The notes beneath the pieces are model-generated. The model was not told the origin of the DNA. It worked only from the letters and a program-made list of their open reading frames with translations, and did no database searches. A DNA stretch of 64,000 bases, taken from Stenopsyche tienmushanensis (Eukaryota; Arthropoda; Insecta; Trichoptera; Stenopsychidae). A program made the position numbers and the translations under genes. Positions 46,731 to 60,414 of the stretch are shown in pieces. Location of the stretch: the NCBI GenBank assembly GCA_008973525.1, contig WACJ01000046.1, positions 1,054,001 through 1,118,000 on the forward strand. The letters are read 5' to 3'. Numbering within the stretch: position 1 is the first letter of the stretch; each line of letters starts with the position of its first letter.

Positions 46731-49700
46731 CAATACATAAGTATGATGCGCGTTTCAAAAATAATTTTGCTTTAGTTGAATATATTTTAATTAAACCCAG
46801 AAAATATCTAAATACGTATTTATTAAAAAAAATCCACTACTTAATATCGGTTTTCATTATTTCTGGACACTTTAATATTATAGGATTCTTCAACATTTAA
46901 AAACCCTGTAATGAGCGATGAGGGACTAGACACTTTTGCCATTCCCTTTTGAATTTTAAAGTTCTTTCCATCAAAGGAGAATTTTAATTATCAGCCAATT
47001 CAGAGCCTTAATTTATTTTGGCAGATTCTTTGTCGATCGATGCAATTTCTCCTCGGACATCGTTTCGTAAAATTTTAATCTGTCTTTTACCAGTAAATAA
47101 ATGTGAAATGTCAGTTGTCCTTCACCAAATGATTAAAACTTTTAAACGTTTTTGTGTTTCAGACGTTTTATTCAAATTATGATAGCTTTTTTCTGTATAT
47201 AGTAGATTTTTGCCTGTAACAATACTAGTTACATGGATATACAATATTTGAATCACTCATAGCTTTCATTGTCACTCATAATTAATAAATATACTAATTG
47301 ATGACAAACTGCTACAATAAAAATGTCTTCTCAATATAGAAGACAATATTGAAGAGATATAAGTATAAATGGCTCAAATTCTTTGTACGTTTAGTACATT
47401 GTCTGGACAATCTTGCAGTGTTTAGATCTTGCAGAGTTTCAGATGAAGTTCATTTTTTGGATTGCGGCGACTGAAACTTGTTGATACTTTTAAAGACACG
47501 AATAACTTTTCAACGATCTGCAATCGTTTGTAGTCGTTGTTAGAGTTTTTTGGGTTCATATTTTTGTGTTTGGCGATGATATCAGTACCACTTAATAGTA
47601 GGATATTAAAATGACGCCTCAGCAATTACTTGCAAATTGTTATTCTTTCAGGGATATAGGCTAAATGCATTGAGAACCACCAGAATTAGGTTTTCACAAT
47701 TCCCTTTGTGTAATTTGATAAGGAATTTGGCTTACCAGCTTATTATACTGATCAAATTAATCCACATAAATAGTACACACACACAATGACCTCTGATTCA
47801 AATCGACTGAGATAAATGATACATTATTTTGAAATTCAATAGATTATTTAAGAACACGTTACAGTGTTATTGAAAAATGACAGCTTTTACAAAGTAATCA
47901 TAAAAAGTGCTTCAAAATGTTAAATGAACATAAATAAGATATCCCACCTTACAATGAATAAGATATTACCACACATACACTTATGATGGCTAAGTTATAA
48001 AAACAGTTATTTAACCCGAAAAAAATCATATTTTTTCAGCTTAATCTCATTTTACAGTATTCATTTTGCATCACTAGTTAGGTTTTGCTTCAACGATGGT
48101 TTCATGCCTGGGTAAAAGAAATATACAAGTTGTTCATTGCTGCTCTAATGCCATTAGCGACAATTCATATGGAATTTAGTGATCTGATTTTTACGAGGGA
48201 GGAGCTTTTAGATTATCATAAATAATCAAGATTAGTTAATAATTCATCGATTGCTTGACTAGGACGTGATTCCACTGATGATATCAATCCATCATCTTTC
48301 AATTTATGATAGTCTTCTTTTCTAGAAACGTTACCGAAATTCTAAATATTATGCGAGTTGACTTCGTTTATAGCATTATTATATTTTTGCAATGTATAAT
48401 TTTTAGCCTTAAATTTTATAATCAAAATTTTACTTTCATGTTTTAATCGCTTTCAGCTTTTTTATGCGTAATAAAATGTATGCCGTATCACAGCTTTTTA
48501 TAATAGTTTAATATATTATGAATAACAATCGGATAAATCATAACTAAAATCTTAAAAATAATTTAGAATGAAGTAATTTCATCAAAATATCTCAATTTTA
48601 ACATTAGCTTTTGCGCTCAAGGCGTAATGATCAGTTTGCAGCTTTACGAAACTTTAATAAGCTCATTGTCGCACAGATTGAGCTTTTCAATTCGATTCCG
48701 TCCAAACGAGTCAAGCAATTGGACCTAAAATTTCAGTAATATTCAATTTATATTAAACTCATAAACTTATTATAATTCAATTTGAATGAAAGTTCAAGTC
48801 TAATTATTTTTAAATTTTACTAATCTTATCAAACTTTTACTATCCACGCTCCATTTTCCATCGTTTAGCTTTGTGTCATAACATTTTTTCCCAACAAAGA
48901 TGGTTTGGTGGCTATTTCTTTGTGCGCAATGTTATCTTCACGTTTTATTGGTATTCCCACGTTTTTCCATCAATAAATTCGGATTTATAAGATTCCGATC
49001 CAACCAATTATTTTCGGCTGATTTATGGAGCTCACGAAAACGTATTAAACGTCATATATTTGTAGTTGATACCACAACCAATTATATGAATGTTGTGATT
49101 AAATCTTATGGGTTTAGATATGGCATTAAAATTTGTATGATTAATAAACTATTTTGTTTATTACATACATGAATTAGTAATATGCAATAACATGCAGTAT
49201 TGAATCAATCGCAAATAGATTCGTTAATATCGATTAAATGAAATTGAACTAGTCAAATATAAACCAAATGCTATTAATTACTCACGTTACGTAAACAAAC
49301 ATAAATTTGTAACGAACGGAATTATGATATAATATGCTTAAATGTCCATTAATTTTATAGAAAACATATAATATATTATATTTAGCGTTTAAATGAAACT
49401 ACCTGAGTTTTGTATATGATCTTTTATCATCGGTTTTTATGGACTGAATTATGTTTTTATTTCCTCCTTAACACAAGCTAATTCTTTTAACTTGTAATGG
49501 TCAATGATTCTTTAATAGATTTCTTAGACGGACTCATTATAAAACACACTCAGAACAATTAATTACCTCAATATACTATATTATATAATATAATATTTTA
49601 AATATGATTTTAAAATAGTTTTAATTATCTTTTTTAAATAGATCAAATGAAAAATCTTTAAAGAATAGTGTCTTATTTTCTTTGAAAATATCAATTATTT

Positions 49701-50029
49701 TTTTCATGATGTAACTACAAAGAATTTTTTAGAAATTGAGGATCTAAATATAAATTCAGTTAAGCCTACATAATGATTCTACACTGAATCTTTATTCATT
49801 TTCGTTAATACTACAGTTCAAAGCCATTTATTAAGTCAATTAATATTCCTAGAACTTCAGGCCGAAGTTTGGATGAGTAGTAACTAAAACATAATACTCA
49901 AATAAATTAGTTACAGAGGATTGAATAACACTTTATCGGAAAATGCGATACGGCGAAAGAAAATAGAAGCCTCGAGGAAAGTCTCCGTGTGTTTTATCAA
50001 AAATATATGCATTAATTTCGAAGAAAAAA
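46731..50029. other. AT-rich intergenic DNA
   Basis: No recognised gene. The minus strand at 48216-48335 reads coding-like (KLKDDGLISSVESRPSQAID) over some 40 codons but is unassigned. A GC-balanced patch lies at 48840-49080. Confidence 0.4.
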
Positions 50030-50290
50030 ATATGGCGGTGGGTCACAAATGAATAAGAAAATAAAATGGCGTTTAAGGGCGATTTGGCCCTTCGATGGTG
50101 AAAGGCCTAATCACCTTTTAATTCCAATAATCGTGGCATTCTCCGTTCCGCTCGGCAGGCTCAATGAGAGCACAAATGGGCCCATTTCAATGAACGCCCT
50201 GAAGGGGCCCATTTCTTATAAGGCCCTAGTCTGTGACGCCCCAATTACGTGATTAGCTGTGACTCATTCACGTCTAGCCTTTCTATGATT
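50030..50290. promoter_or_regulatory. GGGCCC-rich island, candidate regulatory DNA
   Basis: Holds gggcccatttc twice (50178-50188 and 50205-50215, 27 bases apart). The first sits inside a perfect palindrome aaatgggcccattt (50174-50187). Several ggcc words precede it (ttggccctt, aaaggcct). It ends with aattacgtgattagctgtgac (50246-50266), with ATTA homeodomain cores. The 67-codon frame across it has no domain. Confidence 0.35.
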
Positions 50291-51990
50291 AAAAACATTA
50301 CACATTCAGAATGGAAGATGTCCATAATTTCATTTCATTAATGGAAGCCTTGCAAATATATAATAAAAACGCTGTGAATCAAATTACAGTATGAATTTCC
50401 CTAGAAAATTAAGATAATTTGAAAGATTTATTTGATAGAGATACGAGAGAGAATTCTCAATCGCTCAAGTAAGATTTTACACAAATCAAAGTATGATCAC
50501 GTGTTATTTCATATAAATACATCATAACCACTAATATCTTCTTCTTAAGATGCCATATATTTTATAAGATACTACCTTTTGAAAGCGCGAAAATTTTTAA
50601 AAATCGATATTCTTGATAAATATTTGAAAATCTTTATAGAAAAATATTTTTTAAAAAAAGGAGCATATCCAGATTTTTCCAAGCATCAGGATTATTTGAA
50701 TAATAATTTTAGCTATAAAATGATCAATCAATCAAAATTTGGGAAATTATTATATATTTTTATTATTATTGTAAATCTAGTCACTCATAGATGTCCCTGC
50801 ATGAATTTATTATTTGTCGTATTATTCACCTTTTCAGATTCAGAAACCCGGGCTAATCTTGGATCGACACGATCGATAGGAGATATTAAAACTTTCAACT
50901 TCTTGATGCGATGATTTTTTCTTCAGGATCTAGATTTTAACTCAAATCCCTTGTAATTAAGAAGCCAGGAGCTGACCCCCATTACCAACTCTTGGTGTAC
51001 GCAATTTTAAAATTTAAAACCCTGTCAATAATAAACTGGTGAAATACTCACTAATTTGTTTATTTTTAAACCCTTATGAAAGTTAAATACAAATATTTTA
51101 TGTGGAAAATTCTGAGTAATTGGGTCAAACTAGGACGATCATTTTAGCACAACTAAGTGACTATCTCGACCATGTGAAATTTTAATAAACAACCCGAAAA
51201 ACACATTTATTTACATTCAAAATTAACTAAAGCTAAAAGCGAACGCCAAAAACACCAAAGTTGACTTTAAGTGAAAATCCGACTACATGTTTCGAATGTA
51301 TGTTAAATATTTGGTAAAATACCAAGTAAAAATAATAATTTGAATACAAAATTGTTATATATACATATATTAAATTATAAACATTATTTTAAAAAATGAA
51401 GCTCTTAAGTTTATGTAAAACAATGCTGAGAAGTTAAAATGACACATGATGGCAGCATTTTTACAAGATCTTTCAATAAGAATGCTCAATATTTATTAGG
51501 TTATAGCGGCCAGTGGATGTGAAACGTGGCGGGGGCGCTACATATATATGAACAAATAAATTTCGGTTGTAAATCGACGGGAGGTATCACTAACGATCGT
51601 ATTTTTAAATACTTATGTGCTATGGAAATCATATCAATTCAATTAGTAATGGTCTTATAGAAAATATCAGAAAAAGACAAAAATATTTATTTTTAAACTA
51701 TTAGTTAGCGACAGTTCTTAACTAGTAAAAACAATAGCACATATGTTGAAATTAACATATTATTAAGACAAAACATGATAATCATCCAGTATACATATTA
51801 CGCAATGTCTGTATATTTGTAGCTTTGGTATATTGTGGTAAAGAACCTTTTTATATGCCATCGTATAATTAAATCCGTGACAAAAACAGCGGTTTTGTAC
51901 GAGACATCCTGTGCAATGTAAGGCTGCACTTGAACGCAAAAACATATTCTCTCGAAAAACATATTTTAGTTATTAAGCTTTTTTGCAAGT
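50291..51990. other. AT-rich intergenic DNA
   Basis: No recognised gene. The 111-codon plus frame at 50579-50914 is lysine/isoleucine-rich and AT-driven. Confidence 0.42.
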
Positions 51991-52470
51991 CCAAAGACGT
52001 GGGGGTTGCTGAGTACACGTACTAACCAGATAGTGGCCCACTCAAAAAGGATGAATAACTAATTGGATTAGGTTGTCGATTCCCAAATAAATCTCCCTCC
52101 CCTTGAATGATGAAGATTAATAGCGATGACCATGAAGTCGTCGAAGCCGTCCAAGGCAGCTACAATAAATTAGCACAAATGTTCACGACATCAGGCTAAG
52201 TGCGGAGGCTGGTTGCGGTACGTTTTCCAACAGCTATTCAGGGTGACGAATGACCCCGGAGAGATACAACCCTGTGATACAGCCTTAGAAACTTCCTTGC
52301 TTCTTCCTTACAGTTTGCTATTCGAATTGCCCTTTGCGTGTGAATCAGATATCAATCCTGACCGAAGGAAACAACCTTAAACTCTAAAGGTGACCTGGAG
52401 AGTATTTCCACGGAACCTTTTCGCATAAAGCGGGGTGAAATATTACGTCCATGCTTTGATAACTGCTTTC
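51991..52470. promoter_or_regulatory. GC-richer island, candidate regulatory DNA
   Basis: About 480 bases of balanced composition with no long frame. Contains cagctattcagggtgacgaatgacc, a TGACC-like half-site near 52247-52255 (nuclear-receptor-type), and ctaattggattagg (52060-52073) with overlapping TAATTG/GATTA homeodomain words. Function is inferred. Confidence 0.3.
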
Positions 52471-53910
52471 AATTTCGACAAAAGATTTATACTTGAGTGA
52501 AAATATTTTAGCCAGTCAAATGTACAATGGAGTGAATCAAAACGATACTATATGAACATTCAAGATCATTTTAATTATTTCATCGTTCATAAGGGCTTAG
52601 ACAATTCATGTACGAATTTAACGAGGTTCATATATTTTTAAAATAAAAATATATATAACACATTCATATAACAATGGTTTTCAACAAATAATTATAAAAC
52701 TGCAATAGCAGAAGATGAAACAAATTTAAATTCGGCTTAAGTGGTAAAGAGAAAATTAATTGTCCTTATTTTTAGATACGTAATAAGAGCTATTACGTTT
52801 TTGATTAATAATTTTTTTTCTAGAAGACATATTTAATTTACTACATTTCAAAAAAGACACCTCTCATTTTTACAAAGATTGGAATTTTATTTTAACATAA
52901 CACAATACATTAATTTATTTTATTTGGGGATTTGGCATTGTTTGCGTTACAAAAACAAAAATCTGTCGTCGTTAACAAGAAATTTTAACAACAAAAAGCC
53001 CATGTTGTATTTCGTCTTCCGTTTCCTGGAATCAAACTCATTAAGACCGAACCAGAAAATATTCTCCTTTGAGGATTTAGCATAAATACCTCATCCCATT
53101 TGAGCAAATAATATTATTCAATTGAAGAAAAAAAAAAGTTATACGAAAATAAGTACTTAATTGAAAGAAGAGCGGTAATTGGATCAATCTTGGTAAAATT
53201 TGGATTTGCTTTCATATAATAACAAAAACATTAGGCAATTTGAAATATTATCGTAATGATATTAAATACTTGGCATTCTTATAATACAGACTCTCTTACA
53301 ATGAAATTTCGCTTTGATAACATTGAATAAAAGTCTTTTTAGTATAATCATGAAAGATTTCGATAAATATAATTAAAATAAAAAAGCAATATTAAGGAGA
53401 TTGGAAGTATTAATATTTCCACTCGATCATCTTGGTCCAGATTTACCCTGATTTCCTGGATTTTAAAAGTATTGTTCATTGGATTTGCATCAATAATAAT
53501 AAAATATCATTTTAACATACTGATAATATTGCTACTAGTTCATTTATTCTCCCTTAACAAAGATTCTTATTCAAAAAATCCCCATCTCAACTTTAACATA
53601 TGTGAAAGGCATTGAAAAGCCTCTTAAAACTACTTAATAAATAATAATATCTTTCAACAACTATGCACTATTGGATATGGAATAAAAAGTATTGCGAAAT
53701 CCACGATAAATATATCGTTCAATTGTATCCAATGTATGTAAAAATATTTAAAATTAAAGAATTATCGTCGCTATGTGATAATAATCGGTGCCATATTTGC
53801 CTTATACTATACTTTGATGACTATGCTAAATAGTCAGATCGTTAGATCTGTATGCTTCTCATAAACAAAATTTACTGTAGCTTTAGGAAGACCTCTGAAA
53901 ATGTAATCAG
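52471..53910. other. AT-rich intergenic DNA
   Basis: Nothing recognised. Confidence 0.45.
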
Positions 53911-53959
53911 TCATTCGACTATGGCAAGATGATGTTTTGATGTTTCATTACAGTTTGCA

Positions 53960-54625
53960 ACATTCAAATGCATAAATACAATCAGATTGCGCTCAAATTC
54001 GAAAGCTGAGTGAACTTGATGGAATAATATGAGCATATTTACTTTCAGATCTATGATTGTGAGTAACATTTTTAAGTATCCATGAACACTAATTTCCAGT
54101 CGATTTATTTTTTCGTGATGAGGCTCATAACTACAATTAATCCATTTTCTACTAAATAGAATGATGATATCATCAGCTTTTCTACGGAGGCTCATATTGT
54201 GGAAGATATAAAATTGGTATCTGTTATTTGTGTTGTTTTTGTTCAAATATTAGTTTTAGCTCCTCATTTGTGAATAAGTCAATAAATTTATCTCGTATTT
54301 GTATGGATTTATCCGAGTTTTGTCGATTATTTGCAAAAGGATTCAACACCCAGTTGTGGATAACCAAGTGAATGTCTTCAAATCTTTGACTGAGTTTTGG
54401 TTGATAATAAGCAAACAAATCTTCATCCCGTTTTTGCAATTCTGAAATATTTGAAAAATGAGAGCATTCTCTTTCTTGGAGATTTATTTGTGTAGAAAAA
54501 GTTTTGCAACAAACGGAGATAAAACTTTTAGTTTTGATTAAATTTAATAGATCACCTTGTAGCTTTAAAATGGTTTCATCATATTTGGCAAATAAGTCAG
54601 TATTTTTTGTTATTCTTGTGACCAT
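53960..54625 (-). pseudogene. hAT-family (ZBED5-like) transposase C-terminal remnant
   Basis: The minus strand is open from about 54625 to 54224. It reads an N-terminal helical part (KLQGDLLNLIKTKSFISVCC) and then RFEDIHLVIHNWVLNPFANN and RDKFIDLFTNEELKLIFEQK. In hAT transposases and their domesticated relatives (ZBED5, SCAND3/GTF2IRD2 type), RF.D...I.WV.NPF followed by a ..EFIDL..N..LK..F phrase directly precedes the C-terminal dimerisation region. That region follows here in a shifted frame: RKADDIIILFSRKWINCSYE (family: KAL..L.PFSTTYLCE.GFS) and HEKINRLEI. The frameshift near 54230 and loss of the CE.GFS residues indicate decay. The N-terminal BED zinc finger and catalytic core are missing. 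Confidence 0.65.
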
Positions 54626-54980
54626 TAGCGGTCATAAAGACTCCTGGGAGTCTATAGAAACCACATTGGAAACGCTTGATCTATTTAAATAATTTAATCA
54701 GCACAACATAGCCTTTAGATATTTTGCTCATATATTTGTATAATTGTTAATCATAATTTTCATATTTGCTCCATATATACTAAAACGAAATGAAATATAA
54801 ATTGAAGGCTTTATAGCGCAGCATAGGAAAATTCAATACATGGTTGTAATTTAAATGGTTTCTCGCCGAGAAGAGTGCTGGGAGCGCATTTTAATTTATC
54901 CGCAGAGTATCATGATTGCAATTTGCACGGGTCAAAAGTATATAAATGCAACCATCCAAAGGTTGAAAGCAGCCATTGAA
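54626..54980. other. AT-rich spacer
   Basis: Nothing recognised beyond a ctcccaggagtc palindrome-like word close to the hAT remnant (54640s). Confidence 0.4.
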
Positions 54981-55510
54981 ACACAATATAAAAATTTCCC
55001 GGAAATTGGTTCCTATTCCCAGTGAACGGGCGCTTATGAATAAATTGTAAGCGAGACACTTACATATCTATCGGTGCACTTGGAGAAAACAAGTTTTTCA
55101 CGACCGATAAATAAATGATACCCATTCGTATAAATATTCCACTGTTGCCTTTCGCCTTCCGACTTCCTCTGGTTGCGGAGGAATTACTTCGGTAAAGTCG
55201 TCATAAAATATGTACTGGAGACGGGGGGGAGCCGCGTGAAAAAAGAAAAATTATGAACGAAATTTAGGGCAGGCGCACAGCCACGCGAGAAAATATCGCA
55301 TAAATATTTATGTGTACAATGCGAAAATAAATCATGCGGTACTAGATATTTCTTACGCAGTTCGATGACGTATGGCTCAACGATTTGATATATGTGTGAC
55401 AAATGGCGATACTTCCATTTGGCATATGCGTACGTTTGTGCATGCGAGCTCTGTTCAAAAAATAAGCGAAACGTTATGATAAATCAACGTCGATTGCATG
55501 CTGTATACGT
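54981..55510. promoter_or_regulatory. GC-balanced island, candidate regulatory DNA
   Basis: Contains gaacgggcgcttatgaataaattgtaagcg (words around 55024-55052), tttatgtgtacaatgcg and several tttat/cataaa homeodomain-like cores embedded in GC-balanced sequence. The 72-codon minus frame at 55184-55402 has no domain. Inferred regulatory. Confidence 0.28.
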
Positions 55511-57262
55511 TGCTGTTTACTAAGCGTCCTACTATTCATCACAACTGGCAATATATACATTAATCTGCTGTACTAAACTTTTTGTAAAAACCATAACGTA
55601 CTACCCTGTTAACTGCGTTATATTGGAATCACGATGTGACCAAAGGGTCGAATTCGATATCAGATATAAGTGATCTCCGCAGGAGATATTTTTATACGAA
55701 TAATTGGAGCGTGAAAAAAACTTTCGTCATAAATATTAAGTTGGAAGGACATTCGCCGGAAGATTATGTAAATAAAGGGCGCAATTCTGTGAGTCAATTA
55801 GAATTTGAAATCTGGAATTTTGAAATTTTGCTAGTTCGACCAGTTCACCGCATCTATTTTGATCCACAAATCTGAAATTTGAATCATTTGAACCCCATTT
55901 GATTGTTGTAGAGTATTGCGAAAGGGAAAATACATTTAAAAGAATTTCATATTTGAATTGTCTCCTTTTCTTTTTAAGCCCTTTTTTACGTCTCTTATAA
56001 GAAATGAGCTGACAGTACAGAATAGTAGACTGCTGTTATATTGCATGCTTGATTTAAATCTGAACCATCAAACCGAAGAAAATTGAGTGATAACTTCCCA
56101 GCTTTATATTTTAACTGTGAGCTTTCAAATGAGCGCGATCGGAATTCCTCTCAATTTTCCCTTGAAAGATTAACAGACAAAGACAGCTTAATTTTACTTC
56201 CAATTCAATTGTGTTTAGATTATTCCATTTAAATTGTTTTTATTTCTTTATTCAAATGGATTGATAACTACATTCTTGTATTAATCTCGTAAATTAATTT
56301 GCGTTTAACTGATTGCGAATGTATTTTTCGCTCAGCGACCATGATATACTTCATCATTAGAGCTGATATATATTTGCTGGGGATGTTGGAGTTTTTTCTT
56401 CATTTTGCTTTCATTACATGGGAATAATGGCATTTTTGCGTACTGTACCGTACTTTTGCGGAAATAAAAGCATAAACATTTTTTTGCGTTACGATTTGTC
56501 GCGATGTGGCTGGCCAGAAATTAGCGTTTGGGAAATGTCCTCCCGGGAATGAACTAATGTAGAAATAATGACAGAATGTTATCTACTACAAAAATATGTA
56601 TCTTTCACTACACAACTAATGACTTTTTAAACCATTTAGCGTGATTTATACATAAAATGTATCGTTTTTTAGATTGTGGACAAACGTTATTACAAGCGCA
56701 ATTGTACGTGGTAGCGTGAAGGCAATATGTTTTTAATCAGTCACTCTCGTGTTTAAAAATACCTGTTCAGGTCTTTATTAACCCTCACCGGTTTTTCCGT
56801 CCATTTTCACATCAAATTTGTCATTAACGCACGAAAAAGAAATACCTTCTTCTTTTCAACCATTTCTTCCATTCCATATTTTAAATCTTGATATAAAAAA
56901 TATGCTAATATTTGACTAGAATTGAACCAAATTGCATAGAAATGTATAAAAAAAATTGCAAAGCTTGTTAAAAGTCTAAGCAAATTAAAAGTCAAAAAAT
57001 GTATATTTTATTGCACCTGAAAAGAAAAATATTTCTTTTGAAACGATAATGGTAAAAAGTATTTAGAAATTAACGTTATACTAGTTTCATACTAATTATC
57101 ATTATCTAAAGCCATTTTAGCTTTTAGCTGAGATGTTTGCCAAATGTGTAAGCAGTTTTAAAGCTATTTTTTAAATTATCTGCTTTTTTCAGAAATTGCT
57201 ATTCACTTAAAAAATATAACTTCAATTTTTTTGATCGATTTTAAGACTTTCTTACGTGCATC
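55511..57262. other. AT-rich intergenic DNA
   Basis: No gene recognised. A GC-balanced patch with ctgtaccgtacttttgcgg lies at 56380-56560. Confidence 0.42.
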
Positions 57263-57460
57263 TTAGGGTAAAAATTTTATCATTTTCGTATACACCATTT
57301 TCATCTGAGAATGGAATTCCAACAAATTTGCTCCATCAGTCTTTTCTACAACCAGTAATTCTTGATTATCCTTGACATTTATTTTGTTAAAGTCTTCCCC
57401 TCCAATAGACTTAGCAAGATCTTATATTGCATCCATTTAGTTTTAAGCTGGCTCGCTTAG
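57263..57460 (-). pseudogene. Tigger transposase C-terminal tail
   Basis: The minus strand from 57421 to the stop at 57263-57265 reads DLAKSIGGEDFNKINVKDNQ, ELLVVEKTDGANLLEFHSQM. Tigger transposases of the GGEGFDDV type have at this point IV.LA..IGGEGFDDV...DI.ELL..H.EELT..EL, so spacing and key residues agree. A LNGC-like trace of the preceding block lies just upstream (about 57440-57460) in another frame. No other part of the element and no terminal repeats were found nearby. Confidence 0.62.
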
Positions 57461-58429
57461 ACTTACATGTTTAACTAAAAATTTTGTTATCCTATTTTGT
57501 AGAAAGGAATCTTTTTATAAAAGTATAGTGTAATACAAGTGTTGATTTTTTATTAAATAAAGTTATATAATTTGTGTGAATTAATATTTAATATTTTTCA
57601 TCCAAAATAAATTGGTTGTTCATTAAAAATAAATGGAATATAACAAATATCACCCTAGCTATTTTCAAGGTGGTATTCTATGACTTTATTTTTGTTTAAA
57701 GGTCAGCAAAGACTGCAGACAAATACATAAAAACTATAAAATATAAATTGGATCTAATGAATCAGTTTCATATATGACATAAGTAATAACGTATAAAAGA
57801 AAGCAATTGGGACCAAAGGTAGACCATATAAGTAATTTAATACGATTCAATATCAGTCAAAACCAGGTTAAAAGATTTTCGGCATTTTCTTATAGCTTCA
57901 GACAGAGAATAAACAAGGTTAACAGTAAACAACATCGTGCAAAATCAATAAAAGCAATAAAATGGAGTTGAGATTTTTTTCAGCAAGATCAAAAAAATAT
58001 TTTCTCGTCTAACTGAACATGATAACGTGCTTGTTGAAAAACACACTTTTTCTCTCCACTTCAATCAAACGTTTTTCACAAAAAACATAGTGGAAAGCTC
58101 ACGTTTATTTATCAGTATATTCGTTGGATTTGCTGCCCCCATGTGATTCAAGCTGTATTGAAAATTACGGAAAATTTCTATCAAAATATTTACTCGATTC
58201 AAATACGATGAATATAAGGTACTATTATTGATTTATAGTTATACCATTTACAATATGGTCGTGACCACAACCTTAATTAAATGCTGTCATGATAACTGAT
58301 ATTTATGATGCTATTCAGTGTGATTCCGCAATGAGAGGTATTGAATAATATATCCACGAAAATTACAGTAATTATTTGAAATTGCCATGCATTACTAAAT
58401 AAATTACGCGAAATATTTTAAGCCACTTT
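57461..58429. other. AT-rich spacer
   Basis: Nothing recognised. Confidence 0.42.
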
Positions 58430-58660
58430 AACAGGATGACGGATGAATAATTTCCACCTCATTTGCACGGCAATATTGTAAAAATTTCATGTCACGATAA
58501 ACGAATTCTTCGAGACTGATTTTTGCTTAAAATCTCACTTTAAACGCCTTGTGAAACATCATTTAAGATAGGACTTTAATTTAAGCATATAATAAAAAGC
58601 CTCGTTGAACGATTTTCACGTTGCTTATATTTGTATAGATTTTCATTACAAAATTACATT
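58430..58660. other. GC-balanced patch, possibly regulatory
   Basis: Non-repetitive block with gatgacggatgaataatttcc and cctcgttgaacgattttcacg. No frame. Weak candidate. Confidence 0.2.
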
Positions 58661-59783
58661 AGGGGTTGTCTTGATGAACCAAATTTATTACGCCAAACTT
58701 TTGTTTCAAGGATATTTATTATGAATTCAACAGGAAAAGAAGCAGTCTTTTGAATGCTAAATAGATAAAAGGATAATAGAAAATAAGGAAATAAGCTTAA
58801 CCATTCTCTTTAAAGTGTAAATTGATGGTAAATTAAAGGTGAGCTTTACAATGAAATGAACTTTGACATTGGTTTTCGTTTAAAAAATAAATGTATTCAC
58901 TGCTTGATATTTTTTGGAAAACTTAAATTAATTTCTTATTCTAAATTTATCAAATTTGAAACAACGTATAAACATTTTTTGTATGGACGGAGAAACAAAG
59001 AAGTCGAAAACTTTAGGACTGTATTTATAAAAATATAAAATAATATAGAATTTGGTTCCACTGAAATAAATTTGGTCTAAGCTTTGAAGGCTTTTGCATT
59101 TTCATGTTTTCTATGCAAGCTGCTAAAAATATTTAAAACCCTTATGTATCAAAATATAAACCACTCTGCAAGAATATTTTTAGTTCATCGTTCAGTATAA
59201 TACTAAAATATTCCTCTCAATATCGTGCTATGGAACATTACGATATGTAATAAATTAATGTAATAAAATCGATGTTCTCGGCCTTATAATTATCTTATTA
59301 CATCAAAATTGTTTTAGGAAATACTGCTGGAAGTATTTTGGAGAGCTTTTTAAGCTCAAGGCAAACCAAATTGAGCCACACGTGTCATTTTTTTAGGGTA
59401 TACGTATACATAAGACAGAATGCTACAAATAAGGATTCTATTTACTTTTCAATGCTTTAGTGAATTTTAGCATAATAAAGTTAATATCCATGTACGAGTA
59501 TTACAATGAAGCTGTAAAAATTCGGATCCTGCTGTAATAAAGTTAATATTGTCAATTCCCTTGCTTATTCATATAGGTTAATAGATTTTTTATCACAAAA
59601 AAATAATTTGCAATTTCTAAGGTGCGAAAATTGAATTTAAGACAGTATTTTCTCAAGTATATTTTGTTATCAATATGTTTTAGATAAGAATACACATTTC
59701 ATATAAAAATCATTAAAAGAGGCTAACTAGTTATTCAGATCGATGTCACTTATCGCTTAAAGACCCTTCAAATTGGCACTTAA
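58661..59783. other. AT-rich intergenic DNA
   Basis: Nothing recognised. Confidence 0.45.
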
Positions 59784-60414
59784 TACTCTAAATGCAATAA
59801 AACATTGTGGTATGACGATCCCAATGAATCCGAGGTTATGCTAAGTTTATTTACATATATTTGGGGGCCCAGAACTCTGTCAAAATTACACGGTAAGTGT
59901 TTCGAAATGGCCCTCAGAGGTACGTCCCAGGTACTATTCTACCCAAAAGAGCCAGAAGCTAAAGTGAAAGCCATTAAGATCGCATGTCTCCTGAATAAAT
60001 ATCCCATTCGTGCAGACCCTGCTATCTATAGGATCCGGCTACCCTTACGGCTTAGCAGATAAGGCTTTGACTGATAACATGAACCGGAAAATCCACCCAG
60101 GGCTTTTTTCCCCCGACTGACGGATAAGTATGAGACTCTCTGACGTTTATGCATGAAATACGATTCCCACACATCAAACGATCGAACGGTGATATGATGC
60201 GATTTGTCATATTTTGAAAAGGTAGCCGGAATTTGAGAGACCTCCTTATCAATTTAACACCGGACAAAGCCTTTGAGGATCCAATTTGTATAAAGTGGAT
60301 CAAAGATTCGGATAGTTTATTGACACACGTAGAGATGGATGCGTATGTGCTTAAAACGTGTTTGTTATTCTGTGACAATGGTATTTTGTTAAGTTTTCCT
60401 GGATGTTTGTAGAT
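59784..60414 (+). pseudogene. Decayed coding sequence of unknown family
   Basis: Three plus-strand pieces follow each other with protein-like composition. The first is 59784-60062 (YDDPNESEVMLSLFTYIWGP, a GKCFEMALRGT segment, and KVKAIKIACLLNKYPIR). The second is a shifted piece at about 60050-60155 (ADKALTDNMNRKIHPGLF, LTDKYETL). The third is 60215-60412 (NLRDLLINLTPDKAFEDPIC, KWIKDSDSLLTHVEMDAYVL) with a stop at 60410-60412. Together they suggest a gene of at least 200 codons broken by stops and frameshifts. I do not recognise it. An old viral integration, a transposon gene or a host retro-pseudogene are all possible. A 137-codon frame on the opposite strand (60052-60465) overlaps it and is probably a shadow. 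Confidence 0.4.

Noticed and set aside
55184..55402. 72-codon minus frame as a gene
   Set aside because: It lies in a GC-balanced island without domain or splice support.
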